From positions 74,987 to 138,986 of the forward strand of contig JBCDAU010000012.1 of NCBI GenBank assembly GCA_039185015.1: DNA of 64,000 bases. The letters run 5' to 3'. The stretch comes from JBCBSZ01 sp039185015 (GTDB lineage: Bacteria > Actinomycetota > Acidimicrobiia > Acidimicrobiales > Poriferisodalaceae). The position numbers were made by a program, and so were the translations under genes. Of this stretch, positions 1 to 8,783 are shown one piece after another. Positions within the stretch are counted from its first letter, which is position 1. The number at the start of each line of letters is the position of its first letter. The notes under the pieces are model-generated. The model was not told the origin of the DNA. It did not search any database and worked only from the letters and a program-made list of their open reading frames with translations.

Positions 1-2
1 CG

Positions 3-731
3 GGCATCGATGCGGCCGACGCCGACCTCGACGGCTGGGTCACCGCCACCACCCTGCTGTGGTCGCTGTCGGCTGCGCTGGGGGTGCTGGGAGCCGGGGC
101 CGCTCGCCGCTACTTCCGCGACGGCGTGCGGATCCGGTGGCCACCGATCATCACGGCGGCGGTGGCGACCTCCGCCGTGCTCGTGTGGACGGGACTCCAA
201 CCGAGCGCCGACCGGGATGCGCGGCTCGAGGTCGGCCAGTGGCTCGGCTCGGCCGGCGGTGTCGTGCTCGCCTCGCCGTGGGTCCTGACGCTCGCCGGCT
301 CGGCGTGGACGACCATCACGGCCGACGAGCGCGACCTCGGAGCCCGCGCGGGCGTCATCGCTCGGCTCGGCCAGGCCTCGCTGGTGTCGGCCGCCGCCCT
401 CGCGGTCGCCGCCTCGGCCGGCATCATCACGACGGCATTCGCCGGTGCGCTCGCGGAACGGACCGGGTTCGGCGAGCAGCTGCGCCTCATCGGACAGGGC
501 GCGCTCTTCGCCGGCCTGCTGGCGGTGGTGCTGGTCTGGAGCCGCACCCGGCTGGAGCGATCGTCGATCGAGCTGCGGACCGACCTCGCCACCGTGCCAC
601 CGGAGTACCGGCGCCACGCCGAGCCGGTCCTGCTCACCGAACCGCTCGATCGACGGGCCCGCTGGATCGTGGTGGCGCTCGCGCTCCCCCTCGTCGCCGG
701 AATCGTCGCCGCTGTCACGATCGCCACCTGA
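3..731 (+). CDS. Integral membrane protein, 5' end outside window
   Basis: The reading frame is open from the left edge of the window, so the true start lies upstream. About 242 codons are visible. Roughly six hydrophobic segments can be seen (near residues 13-35, 46-66, 80-102, 115-146, 160-180 and 219-240), separated by short Arg/Glu-rich loops. No enzymatic motif is visible and I do not recognise the family. It is likely an inner-membrane protein of unknown role. It ends 34 nt before the next gene, which appears to have its own promoter. Confidence 0.6.
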   Translation, partial: GIDAADADLDGWVTATTLLWSLSAALGVLGAGAARRYFRDGVRIRWPPIITAAVATSAVLVWTGLQPSADRDARLEVGQWLGSAGGVVLASPWVLTLAGSAWTTITADERDLGARAGVIARLGQASLVSAAALAVAASAGIITTAFAGALAERTGFGEQLRLIGQGALFAGLLAVVLVWSRTRLERSSIELRTDLATVPPEYRRHAEPVLLTEPLDRRARWIVVALALPLVAGIVAAVTIAT

Positions 732-751
732 TCGCTGCCACACCCCGGGCG

Positions 752-757
752 TAGCGT
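752..757 (+). promoter_or_regulatory. -10 box TAGCGT for leaderless transcript
   Basis: TAGCGT lies 8 nt before the ATG at 766, and no Shine-Dalgarno sequence is present. The same geometry recurs at many other starts in this window and favours 766 over the downstream in-frame ATG at 808. Confidence 0.5.
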
Positions 758-765
758 GCTCGAAC

Positions 766-1284
766 ATGGGTGAGTTCCGACGTGCAGTCCGACGTGACCG
801 TCCGCAGATGCCCGAGGGGTATGGCGTCCCCGAGTCCGACGACGGGCTCCTGGAGTGGGCCGAGGTCGAGCCCCGGCTCGTGGAGTCGACGCAGTACTGG
901 ATGGCCACGACCCGACCAGACGGCCGGCCCCACGTCGTGCCCCGATGGGGCGTCTGGCTCGACGGCGGGCTGTTCTACGACGGTGCGCCGACCACGTTCC
1001 ACGTGCGCAACCTCGTCGCCAACCCGGCGTGCACGCTGCACCTGGAAGACGGCTGGCAGGCGGTGATCGTCGAGGGGACCTCGGGGCCGACGTCCTCACC
1101 GGGGCTCGAGCTCGGCGGGCGCATCGCCGCCGAGCTGACGCGCAAGTACGGCGAGCAGGGCTACTCCCCCGAGCCCGACGCCTGGGAGGGCGACGGAGCC
1201 GGCGGTCTGTGCCGCTTCGAACCGAGCCGGGTGCTGGCCTGGTTCGACTTCCCCACCGACATGACGAGGTTCCGCTTCGACTGA
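766..1284 (+). CDS. Pyridoxamine 5'-phosphate oxidase-fold (PPOX) family protein
   Basis: A 172-residue protein with the split-barrel flavin/F420-binding fold of PPOX-like proteins. The typical core is visible: a MATTRPDGRPHVVP strand pair near residues 46-59, then WGVWLDGGLFYDGAP and a strand ending in CTLHLEDGWQAVIVEG. Proteins of this type bind FMN, F420 or haem and often reduce small molecules; the substrate cannot be told from sequence. The start at 766 is chosen because of the TAGCGT box; an internal ATG at 808 (MPEGYGVPE) is the alternative and would give 158 residues. It stands as a single gene, with its own upstream promoter and another before the next gene. Confidence 0.8.
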   Translation: MGEFRRAVRRDRPQMPEGYGVPESDDGLLEWAEVEPRLVESTQYWMATTRPDGRPHVVPRWGVWLDGGLFYDGAPTTFHVRNLVANPACTLHLEDGWQAVIVEGTSGPTSSPGLELGGRIAAELTRKYGEQGYSPEPDAWEGDGAGGLCRFEPSRVLAWFDFPTDMTRFRFD

Positions 1285-1318
1285 TGGCAAAGGCCTCAGG
1301 GCCGGCGGGGCCTCCCGG

Positions 1319-1324
1319 TAACCT
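1319..1324 (+). promoter_or_regulatory. -10 box TAACCT for yqeY
   Basis: TAACCT ends 8 nt before the ATG at 1333 without a ribosome binding site, consistent with a leaderless transcript that would also carry the helicase gene. Confidence 0.45.
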
Positions 1325-1332
1325 CGGCCACC

Positions 1333-1788
1333 ATGAGCAGCCTCGAGGAGCGGATCCGCGCCGATCTCACCACCGCCATGCGCGAGCGCGACAAGGGACG
1401 CACCAGCGCGCTCCGGATGCTGATCGCCGCCATCGGCGAGGAGAAGGTCGCCGGCGACGCGGCCAAGGAGCTCACCGACGACGACGTCGAGAAGATCATC
1501 CAGCGCCTCGCCAAGCAGCGCTCCGAGGCCGCCGACGCCTACGCCGAGGCCGGCCGCGACGAGCAGGCGGCCGCCGAGCTCGCCGAGCGCGAGGTGCTGG
1601 CGGTCTACCTGCCCGAGCCACTGGGCGAGGAGGAGCTCGCCGCGCTCGTCGCCGAGGTACTGGCCGCCGAGGGCTTCGACGCGCCGTCACAGATGGGTCA
1701 GGCGATGAAGGCCGTCCAGCCGAAGATCGCCGGCCGAGCCGAGGGCAAGGCGGTCGCCGCCGCCGTCAAGGCCCACCTCGCCGGCTGA
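1333..1788 (+). CDS. GatB/YqeY domain-containing protein
   Basis: A 151-residue stand-alone YqeY protein, the usual length for the family. It resembles the tail domain of the GatB subunit of Asp/Glu-tRNA amidotransferase and is thought to contact tRNA. Family features are visible: an N-terminal SLEERIRADLTTAMRERDK helix, the TSALRMLIAAI stretch, the YLPEPLGEEEL linker and the MGQAMKAVQPKIAGRAEGK segment before the C-terminus. It is the first gene of a probable two-gene unit; the helicase GTG follows after 4 nt. A role in tRNA-dependent metabolism is family knowledge; the physiological role is poorly defined. Confidence 0.9.
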   Translation: MSSLEERIRADLTTAMRERDKGRTSALRMLIAAIGEEKVAGDAAKELTDDDVEKIIQRLAKQRSEAADAYAEAGRDEQAAAELAEREVLAVYLPEPLGEEELAALVAEVLAAEGFDAPSQMGQAMKAVQPKIAGRAEGKAVAAAVKAHLAG

Positions 1789-1792
1789 CGAC

Positions 1793-4700
1793 GTGACCGA
1801 GGCGGCTCCGGCACCGACCGTCGCCGACCTCCGGCGGCGCCTGGGCGACCTCACCGTCGTCGACGCCGACCGACTCCGCCGGCGCCTCGACCGGGAACAG
1901 CGGCAGCCGGACCCCGAAGCGCTCGCCGCGATCGCCGACGATCTCGACGCGGCCGGGGCGCACATCGCCATGCGGCGAGCGGCCGTTCCCGACCTCCGCT
2001 ACCCCGGCGAGCTCCCCGTCACCGAGCGGCGACACGACCTGCTGGAGGTCCTGCGCGGCAACCAGGTCGTGGTCGTCGCCGGTGAGACCGGATCGGGCAA
2101 GAGCACGCAGCTGCCGAAGCTCCTGCTCGAGACCGGCCGAGGCGTGCGGGGGATGATCGCCCACACCCAACCCCGCCGCCTCGCGGCGCGTTCGGTCGCC
2201 GAGCGCATCGCCCACGAGGTCGGCACCGACCTCGGCGGGGCGGTCGGATACGCCGTTCGCTTCACCGACCAGGTGAGCGATCGCACACTCGTGAAGGTGA
2301 TGACCGACGGGCTGTTGCTCGCCGAGATCCAGCGCGACCCGCTGCTACGTCGCTACGACGCCGTCGTCGTCGACGAGGCCCACGAGCGCAGCCTCAACAT
2401 CGACTTCCTGCTCGGCTACCTCCACCGTCTGCTCCCCCGCCGTCGGGATCTGCAGGTCGTCATCACGTCCGCGACGATCGACACCGAGCGGTTCGCCGAG
2501 CACTACGACGCCCCGGTGGTCGAGGTCAGCGGCCGGACCTACCCCGTCGAGGTCCGCTACCGACCGTTCGGGGCCGACGTCGGCGACGACCGCGATCAGG
2601 TCCAGGCCATCGGTGACGCGGTGGTCGAGCTCTGGACCGAGGGCACCGGCGACGTGTTGGTGTTCTGCAGTGGCGAACGTGAGATCCGCGACGCCGCCGA
2701 CCACCTCCGCCGGATGAACCTGCCCGACACCGAGGTCCTGCCGCTCTACGCCCGGCTCTCGGCCAGCGAGCAGCACAAGATCTTCCGGCCGCATCCCGGG
2801 CGTCGCCGGGTCGTCGTCGCCACCAACGTCGCCGAGACCTCCCTCACCGTTCCCGGGATCGAGTACGTCGTCGACAGCGGCACCGCCCGGATCAGCCGGT
2901 ACTCCCGGCGGCTCAAGGTGCAGCGGCTCCCGATCGAGCAGGTCTCGCAGGCCAGCGCCAACCAGCGCGCCGGTCGCAGCGGTCGTGTCGCTCCCGGCAT
3001 CTGCATACGGCTCTACGACGAGGACGGCTTCCTCGAACGCCCCGAGTTCACCGAACCCGAGATCCTCCGCACGAACCTGGCGTCGGTCGTGCTCCAGATG
3101 GCGGCGCTCAAGCTCGGCGAGGTCGACGACTTCCCGTTCGTCGAGCCACCCGACCGCCGCTCGGTCGCCGACGCCGTGAAGCTGCTCGAGGAGCTCGGCG
3201 CCTTCGACCCCGACGAGCCCGACCCGAAGCGACGGCTCACCCAGCTCGGCCGTCGCCTGTCCCGCCTGCCGCTCGACCCCCGTCTCGGGCGGATGGTGCT
3301 CGAGGCCGAGCGAGAAGGCTGCGTGCGCGAGGTGCTGATCATCGCGACGGCGCTGTCGATCCAGGACCCCCGCGAGCGACCGGCCGACCAGGCCGGCACC
3401 GCCGACGAGCTGCACCGCCGCTTCGAGGTCGAGGGGTCGGACTTCCTCGCCTTCCTCCGCCTCTGGGACCACGCCCGTGACCGCCAGCGGGCACTGTCGG
3501 GCAACCAGTTCCGCAAGCTCTGCAGGGCCGAGCACCTCCACCACCTCCGGATCCGGGAGTGGCAGGACCTCGAACGTCAGCTCAGGCGGGTGGCCGCCGA
3601 CCTGGGCATCCGCCACTCGTCGGCCGCCGACGACCCGGACGCCATCCATCGTGCGCTCCTCTCGGGCCTGCTCTCGCAGATCGGCGTGCGCGACGGGGAG
3701 TCGAAGGAGTACCGGGGCACCCGCAACGCCCGCTTCTCGATCGGACGGGGAAGCTCGCTGGCGAAGCAAGGGCCGCGCTGGGTCATGGTCGGCGAGCTGG
3801 TCGAGACCAACCGCCTGTGGGGTCGGGTCGCCGCCCAGATCCGGCCGGAGTGGGCCGAAGCGCTCGCCGACCACCTGGTGAAGCGCAGCTACGGCGACCC
3901 GGAATGGGACGCCGAGGCAGGCCGCGCGGTCACCACCGAGCGCGTCACCCTCTACGGCCTGCCGATCGTGGTCGACCGAACCGTCGGCTACGACCGGGTC
4001 GAAGGGGGCATCGCCCGCGACCACTTCCTCCACCACGCCCTCGTCGAGCGCGACACCGAGCTCCGCCAGCGGGTGGTCGAGGAGAACCGGCTGCTGTTCG
4101 ATCGCACCCGTGAGCGGGCCGACCGCGCCCGGCGTGGCCAGCACCTGGTACCCGACGAGGTGCTGTTCGACTTCTACGACCGACGGGTCGGCGACGACGT
4201 CGTCTCCCGTGGCCACTTCGACCGGTGGTGGAAGCGCAACGTCGGCAACGAGGCCGATCTCCTCCGCCTCACCGAGAACGACCTGATCGATGACGCCGAC
4301 GAGCTCGACTCCGACGACTTCCCCGACCACTGGGCGCAGGACGACCTGGTCCTCGACGTCAGCTACGAGTTCGACCCCGGCTCACCGCACGACGGTGTCA
4401 CCGTCCACGTGCCGCTGGAGGTCCTGAACCGCCTCCGCCCCGACCGGTTCGACTGGCAGGTGCCGGGACTCCGGGACGAGCTGGTCGTGGCGCTGTTGCG
4501 GTCGCTGCCGAAGGTGATCCGTCGCCGCCTGCTGCCCCTCGCCGACCGGGCCGCCGAGTTCAGCGCAACCGCCGGGCCCGACGACGGTCCGATGGTCGAG
4601 GTGCTCAGCCGCTTCGTCGCCGGCGTGACCGGCGACCAGGTCTCGGCCGACGACTGGCGGTGGGAGCAGGTCCCACCGCACCTCGTCGTCAGGTTCGAGG

Positions 4701-5671
4701 TCGATCGCGGCGATGGCACGGTCCTCCGCTCCGAGGACCTCGATGCCCTCCGCCGGGAACTGCGGGGCGACGTGCAGGCCGTCCTCTCCGAGGCCGCCGG
4801 CGGCGTCGAGGCGAGCGGGCTGTCGTGTTTCCCGTCGACCCCGGTGCCGCAGGTCGTCGAGACCGTGCGCAACGGCCAGCCCCTGACCGGCTACCCGGCG
4901 CTCGTCGACGAGGGCGATGCCGTGTCGGTCCGGGTGCTCGACGACCCCGAAGCGCAGCGTCGTGCGATGATCGCCGGCACCCGGCGGCTGATCCTGCTGG
5001 CCCTTCCCTCGCCGCGGAAGGCCGTCGCCGGCCGGCTCGGTCGAGACACCCAGCTGCTGTTGGCCCGGGGGGTCACCGGTCGCCTGACCGACCTCCTCGA
5101 CGACGCCGTCGCCGTCGCCATCGACCAGCTCGTGCACGAGGCCGGCGGTCCCGTCTGGACCGACGACGACTTCGAACGGCTCCTCGGACAGGTCCGCCCC
5201 GACGTGGTCGACCGAGCGGGTGACCTGCTGAGCACGGTCGCTCCCGCGCTCGACGCCGCGAGCCGGGTCCGCGAGCGGATCGACTCCATCGACGACCCGC
5301 TCCTGGCTCCGTCGATCGCGGACATCGAGGCCCAGCTCGATCACCTCGTCGGCGAGGGCTTCCTCGGCCGGGCGGGCAGCGAGTGGCTCCCCCACCTCGC
5401 CCGCTACCTGGAGGCGCTCACCCAACGCACCGATCGGCTCGTCCTCAACCCTCGGCGGGACCTGGAGCACGTCACCACGGTCGCCGGCGTCCTCCGCGAC
5501 CTCACCGACGCTCGGGCGAGGGTGCCGGAGCATCGGCTGCCGGAGCTCGACCGCATCGGCTGGCTGGTCGAGGAGCTCCGGGTGAGCCTCTTCGCCCAGC
5601 AGCTCGGCACGTCGACGACGGTCAGTGCCAAGCGCCTCCGCCGCTCGATCGCCGAGGTCGTCACATCCTGA
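1793..5671 (+). CDS. hrpA: HrpA-type ATP-dependent RNA helicase (DEAH box)
   Basis: A 1292-residue DEAH-box helicase, the full length expected for bacterial HrpA. Visible motifs are Walker A GETGSGKST at 97-105, the TQPRRLAARSVAERIA motif Ia near 125, DEAH at 194-197, SAT at 226-228, the TNVAETSLT motif near 343 and QRAGRSGR near 391. These are followed by the winged-helix/ratchet region and a long C-terminal DUF3418-type domain. Members unwind RNA and in E. coli act in mRNA processing and rescue of collided ribosomes. The GTG start at 1793 follows yqeY by 4 nt, so translation is probably coupled. Its 3' end overlaps the convergent oxidoreductase gene by 11 nt. Confidence 0.93.
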   Translation: MTEAAPAPTVADLRRRLGDLTVVDADRLRRRLDREQRQPDPEALAAIADDLDAAGAHIAMRRAAVPDLRYPGELPVTERRHDLLEVLRGNQVVVVAGETGSGKSTQLPKLLLETGRGVRGMIAHTQPRRLAARSVAERIAHEVGTDLGGAVGYAVRFTDQVSDRTLVKVMTDGLLLAEIQRDPLLRRYDAVVVDEAHERSLNIDFLLGYLHRLLPRRRDLQVVITSATIDTERFAEHYDAPVVEVSGRTYPVEVRYRPFGADVGDDRDQVQAIGDAVVELWTEGTGDVLVFCSGEREIRDAADHLRRMNLPDTEVLPLYARLSASEQHKIFRPHPGRRRVVVATNVAETSLTVPGIEYVVDSGTARISRYSRRLKVQRLPIEQVSQASANQRAGRSGRVAPGICIRLYDEDGFLERPEFTEPEILRTNLASVVLQMAALKLGEVDDFPFVEPPDRRSVADAVKLLEELGAFDPDEPDPKRRLTQLGRRLSRLPLDPRLGRMVLEAEREGCVREVLIIATALSIQDPRERPADQAGTADELHRRFEVEGSDFLAFLRLWDHARDRQRALSGNQFRKLCRAEHLHHLRIREWQDLERQLRRVAADLGIRHSSAADDPDAIHRALLSGLLSQIGVRDGESKEYRGTRNARFSIGRGSSLAKQGPRWVMVGELVETNRLWGRVAAQIRPEWAEALADHLVKRSYGDPEWDAEAGRAVTTERVTLYGLPIVVDRTVGYDRVEGGIARDHFLHHALVERDTELRQRVVEENRLLFDRTRERADRARRGQHLVPDEVLFDFYDRRVGDDVVSRGHFDRWWKRNVGNEADLLRLTENDLIDDADELDSDDFPDHWAQDDLVLDVSYEFDPGSPHDGVTVHVPLEVLNRLRPDRFDWQVPGLRDELVVALLRSLPKVIRRRLLPLADRAAEFSATAGPDDGPMVEVLSRFVAGVTGDQVSADDWRWEQVPPHLVVRFEVDRGDGTVLRSEDLDALRRELRGDVQAVLSEAAGGVEASGLSCFPSTPVPQVVETVRNGQPLTGYPALVDEGDAVSVRVLDDPEAQRRAMIAGTRRLILLALPSPRKAVAGRLGRDTQLLLARGVTGRLTDLLDDAVAVAIDQLVHEAGGPVWTDDDFERLLGQVRPDVVDRAGDLLSTVAPALDAASRVRERIDSIDDPLLAPSIADIEAQLDHLVGEGFLGRAGSEWLPHLARYLEALTQRTDRLVLNPRRDLEHVTTVAGVLRDLTDARARVPEHRLPELDRIGWLVEELRVSLFAQQLGTSTTVSAKRLRRSIAEVVTS

Positions 5672-6641
5672 CGACGACCTTGCCGGCGTAGGCGTTGGCC
5701 TCCATCCGCTCGTGGGCGGCGGGGAGATCCTCGAACGCGATGACCTCGTCGATGCCGGCCGCGTAGGTGCCGTCGGCGACGCGGTCGACGACCGCTTGGA
5801 GGGTTGCGGTGTCGTGAGCCGCGTCGAGCTCCTCGCTCGAGTAGAAGCCGACGTCGTCCCGAGCGAAGTAGCCGCCGACGGTCGCGGTCTCACCGGTCCC
5901 GTAGCTGTCGGCCAGCGAGCCGGAGACGCAGATGCGGCCGCCGTCGGCGAGCAGGTCGAGGTCGTCGGCGAGGCTGACGTCGCTGGCGATGGTGTCCACC
6001 ACACCCGTGGCACCGTCCGGCCAGCGGTCCCGCACCGCCGCGACGACGGGGCCGTCGGCGACGAGCACCTCGGTGAAGCCCCGCTCGATCAGCCGATCCC
6101 GCTTCGACGCCGATCTGGTGACGCCGATGACCTCGCCACCGTCCGCGACGACGATCTGGGCGATCGCCAGTCCGAGCGCCGAGGCACCCGGACGCACGAG
6201 CATCCTGACCCCCCGGCCGGACCCACCGGCGACCTGCACGGACCCCCACGCCGTGAAGAAGGTCTCGGGAACGGCGCCGAGCACCTCCCAAGCGAGCGTG
6301 GTGTCGAGCGGGAACACGTTCGATCGGGGCACCGAGGTCTCCTCGGCGTAGGAGCCGTCGTACGCACGTCCCATCCCACCCATGGCGGCGGCGACCGTCT
6401 GCCCGACGGTGAGGCCCGTGCCACCGGCGTCGAGCACCCGACCGACGCACTCGATGCCGATCACCCGGGGGAACGGCACGGCGTCGCCGGAACCACCGGC
6501 CCTGGTGACGGCCTCGGCTCGGTTGAGTCCGAACGCCTCGATGCCGATCCGGACCCGACCGGGTTCGTCGACCGGCCTGGGCACCTCGCCCAGCTCGAGC
6601 ACCTCGGGCCCACCGGGACGGCTGACGACGAACGCGCGCAT
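5661..6641 (-). CDS. Zinc-independent quinone oxidoreductase-like MDR protein
   Basis: A 326-residue medium-chain dehydrogenase/reductase. The N-terminal GroES-like part (MRAFVVSRPGGPEVLEL, then FGLNRAEAVTRAG) and the nucleotide-binding part with the ASALGLAIAQIVVADGGEVIGVTRS segment fit NADPH:quinone reductases and 2-haloacrylate-reductase-like enzymes. The catalytic-zinc cysteines and histidine of alcohol dehydrogenases are absent. It is the second gene of a minus-strand pair; its ATG sits 1 nt after the VOC stop codon, so the two are co-transcribed and face the TetR gene at 7107. It probably reduces an electrophilic carbonyl or quinone; the substrate is unknown. Confidence 0.85.
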   Translation of the reverse strand: MRAFVVSRPGGPEVLELGEVPRPVDEPGRVRIGIEAFGLNRAEAVTRAGGSGDAVPFPRVIGIECVGRVLDAGGTGLTVGQTVAAAMGGMGRAYDGSYAEETSVPRSNVFPLDTTLAWEVLGAVPETFFTAWGSVQVAGGSGRGVRMLVRPGASALGLAIAQIVVADGGEVIGVTRSASKRDRLIERGFTEVLVADGPVVAAVRDRWPDGATGVVDTIASDVSLADDLDLLADGGRICVSGSLADSYGTGETATVGGYFARDDVGFYSSEELDAAHDTATLQAVVDRVADGTYAAGIDEVIAFEDLPAAHERMEANAYAGKVVVRM

Positions 6642-6642
6642 C

Positions 6643-7038
6643 TCAGACCTCGCCGACGACGTGGCTGGAGTTCACCACGATCCGATTGCCCTCGGGATCG
6701 GTCAGGTCGAAGATCCGGTGCGGAAACCGGCGGCGAATGGGTGTCGGCTCGGCCCCGAGGCCGGCGACGTGGTCGCGCATGGCTTCGAGGTCGTCGACCA
6801 TCAGGTCGAGCGTGCCCTCCCCGGCCGGTCCGGAGGTGATGGCGAGGTGCGTTCCACCTCGGACCTCGAGGATGGCGACGCCGGGCATGCGTGCGACCCG
6901 TCGCATGCCGAGGTCGACGTAGAAGTCGGCGAGACGACCGACGTCATCGCCGGTGAGCGAGACATGTCCGAAGGCGATCGGCGGACGGCCGTCGTCGGTG
7001 TCGGAGGTGCGGGATCGGGAGGCGAGGAGGCTGCGCAT
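6643..7038 (-). CDS. VOC family (glyoxalase/bleomycin-resistance) protein
   Basis: A 131-residue single VOC domain: FGHVSLTGDDVGRLADFYVDLGMR at the start, ILEVRGGTHLAI in the middle and the closing IFDLTDPEGNRIVVN motif. Such proteins are metal-dependent lyases, dioxygenases or binding proteins. It is the first gene of the pair with the quinone-oxidoreductase-like gene. Divergent transcription from the TetR gene across a perfect inverted repeat (7052-7068) suggests induction by a small molecule, possibly a toxic carbonyl. That last step is inference. Confidence 0.8.
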   Translation of the reverse strand: MRSLLASRSRTSDTDDGRPPIAFGHVSLTGDDVGRLADFYVDLGMRRVARMPGVAILEVRGGTHLAITSGPAGEGTLDLMVDDLEAMRDHVAGLGAEPTPIRRRFPHRIFDLTDPEGNRIVVNSSHVVGEV

Positions 7039-7051
7039 GCCCCATTCATAT

Positions 7052-7068
7052 CGAGACGAACCGTCTCG
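7052..7068. promoter_or_regulatory. Inverted-repeat operator between VOC and TetR genes
   Basis: CGAGACG-AAC-CGTCTCG is a perfect 7-bp inverted repeat with a 3-nt spacer, 13 nt upstream of the VOC ATG and 38 nt upstream of the TetR ATG. Size, symmetry and position fit a TetR-family operator controlling both divergent units. Confidence 0.6.
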
Positions 7069-7093
7069 TCAACCTCGGAGCCACGATTTTCGC

Positions 7094-7099
7094 TACATT
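7094..7099 (+). promoter_or_regulatory. -10 box TACATT for TetR gene
   Basis: TACATT ends 7 nt before the ATG at 7107 with no ribosome binding site, so the transcript is probably leaderless. Confidence 0.45.
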
Positions 7100-7106
7100 G
7101 TGACTC

Positions 7107-7691
7107 ATGACCACCACCCGGCCGGTCGGACGTCCACCGGGCCCCCACGAGGACACCCTCGCCAAGATCCTCCCCGTGGCGCTGCGCTTGTTCCTCGACG
7201 AGGGTGGCGCCGCGCTCACGCCGACCCGGCTCCATCAGGAGACGGGCGTGGCGCGGGCGACGATCTACCGCAACTGGCCCGACGCCGCCGACCTGATCGA
7301 GGTCATGTTGAGTCGGGCCACCCAGCCACCGCCCGACGACCTGTTCACCGGCGAGCTGCATGCCGACCTCCACGCCGCAGCGGAGTTCCTGGTCTGGCGG
7401 TTCACCGACCGTCCAGCGCGGGCGTTCTTCGGCGCATGCCTCGACTCCGCCCGACACAACGAGCGCGTCGCCGCTGCGGCCGAGTCGTTCATCGCCGGCA
7501 TCCTCGATCCGTTCCGTTCGGTGATCACCGATGCGGTCGAGCGGGGCGAGCTCGACGGTGATGTCGAACAGATGGTGAGCGAGATCGCGGGACCGCTGAT
7601 CCTCGACCACGTCGTGCTCGGCAGGACCGTGACCACGGCCCGCGCACGCCAGATCGTCGACAACGTCCTGTCGTACTCCACGAAGTCGTAG
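7107..7691 (+). CDS. TetR/AcrR family transcriptional regulator
   Basis: A 194-residue regulator. The N-terminal helix-turn-helix is clear: ILPVALRLFLDEGGAALTPTRLHQETGVARATIYRNWP at about residues 25-61, followed by a helical ligand domain without family-specific motifs. It is transcribed away from the VOC/oxidoreductase pair over a 68-bp gap that holds a perfect inverted repeat, the standard layout for a self-regulating local repressor. The ligand is unknown. The start is fixed by the TACATT box. Confidence 0.88.
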   Translation: MTTTRPVGRPPGPHEDTLAKILPVALRLFLDEGGAALTPTRLHQETGVARATIYRNWPDAADLIEVMLSRATQPPPDDLFTGELHADLHAAAEFLVWRFTDRPARAFFGACLDSARHNERVAAAAESFIAGILDPFRSVITDAVERGELDGDVEQMVSEIAGPLILDHVVLGRTVTTARARQIVDNVLSYSTKS

Positions 7692-7721
7692 CCACCACCG
7701 AGCCTGGTCCAGACTTCACCG

Positions 7722-8690
7722 GTGACCGATCGAGCCACTGCCGGGGCGGCCGCCGACCATCCGGACATCGACCTCGCGGAGCTCGATCGTGGACCCGCGG
7801 CGAGGCAGCGGACAATGGCGGCGATCCGCTCCGCCTTCGAAGACGTCGGCTACTTCTACGCCGCCAACTTCGGACCGTCGCAGGCGTCGGTCGACGCCGT
7901 CTTCGAGCAGGCCCGCCGCTTCCACGACCTGCCCGACGACCACAAGCGCTCGGCGTTCCAGGACGCCGACGGATCGCAGCGAGGCTGGATCCCGCTCGGG
8001 ACCGAGCCGGCCTACGAGCCCGGCACCGTCTCCCGGTGCGAGTCCTTCGACCTCGCGATGGACCTGCCGGCCGAGTCGAGCACCAAGTTCGGCGGGCTCG
8101 GCGCCAACGTCTGGCCGGCTGACCTGCCTGGCTTCCAGGAGACCGTCTACGGCTGGTACCTCGAGGCCAGGGCTGCGGCACGTCGGCTGTTCGTCGCCTT
8201 CGCCGAGATGTACGAACTGGAGCACGACGCCTTCGCCCGATACGAGAGCGAGCGGGCGTCCTCGATGATGCGGCTGCTCCGGTACCCGTCTCGGGAGGTG
8301 GAACACCGTGGCCTGAACGTGGTGGGCATCAGCGCCCACACCGACTACGAGGCGTTCACGCTCATGGCGCAGACGGCGCCCGGGCTCGAGCTCCGCACCC
8401 GGAACGGCACCTGGATCGAGCCGCCGGTCGTGCAGGATCGCTTCGTCGTGATCGTCGGCGACATGCTGGAGCGCCTCACCAACGGCGCCCTGCAGGCCAC
8501 CCGGCACCGGGTCCGGGACACCGAGTGGGAGCGGTTGAGCCTCATCCTGTTCAACGCCTTCGATGCCGACGCCGTGATCGAGCCCTTGCCCGAGTTCTGC
8601 GGCCCCGACTCGCCACCCCGCTACGCGCCGACCACGCAGGTCGACCACATCGACGCGGAGGTCAGCGCCGCCGTCGCCAACCGCAGCTGA
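7722..8690 (+). CDS. 2-oxoglutarate/Fe(II) oxygenase, isopenicillin-N-synthase family
   Basis: A 322-residue non-haem iron oxygenase. The N-terminal DIOX_N region (FEDVGYFYAANFG near 39-51) and the 2OG-Fe(II) core are complete. The iron ligands are H206 and D208 (HTDYEAFT) and H262 (TRHRV), and the co-substrate-binding R271/S273 pair lies in RLSLILF. This fold covers plant-type dioxygenases and bacterial small-molecule hydroxylases; the substrate cannot be inferred. The GTG start at 7722 lies 30 nt after the TetR stop on the same strand. It could be co-transcribed with that regulator. Confidence 0.88.
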   Translation: MTDRATAGAAADHPDIDLAELDRGPAARQRTMAAIRSAFEDVGYFYAANFGPSQASVDAVFEQARRFHDLPDDHKRSAFQDADGSQRGWIPLGTEPAYEPGTVSRCESFDLAMDLPAESSTKFGGLGANVWPADLPGFQETVYGWYLEARAAARRLFVAFAEMYELEHDAFARYESERASSMMRLLRYPSREVEHRGLNVVGISAHTDYEAFTLMAQTAPGLELRTRNGTWIEPPVVQDRFVVIVGDMLERLTNGALQATRHRVRDTEWERLSLILFNAFDADAVIEPLPEFCGPDSPPRYAPTTQVDHIDAEVSAAVANRS

Positions 8691-8724
8691 CCGCCGATCC
8701 CGTCAGACCGGCCGGACGTCGATC

Positions 8725-8783
8725 GGTGCATCGACCTGAGCTGCGAGACGGCTGATGTCCTCCTCGTGCTCAGGTCGGTCACC
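8725..8783. terminator. Long inverted repeat between convergent genes
   Basis: GGTG-CAT-CGACCTGAG at 8725-8740 pairs with CTCAGGTCG-GT-CACC at 8769-8783: 9-bp and 4-bp matched arms with a small internal mismatch and a 28-nt loop. It sits in the 93-bp gap between the converging oxygenase and ATPase genes and ends at the ATPase stop codon. It could serve as a bidirectional terminator, though no T-run follows. Confidence 0.35.

Noticed and set aside
2345..4330. 661-codon minus-strand frame inside the helicase gene
   Set aside because: Antisense shadow of hrpA; no domain, no ribosome binding site, and the helicase motifs fix the coding strand.
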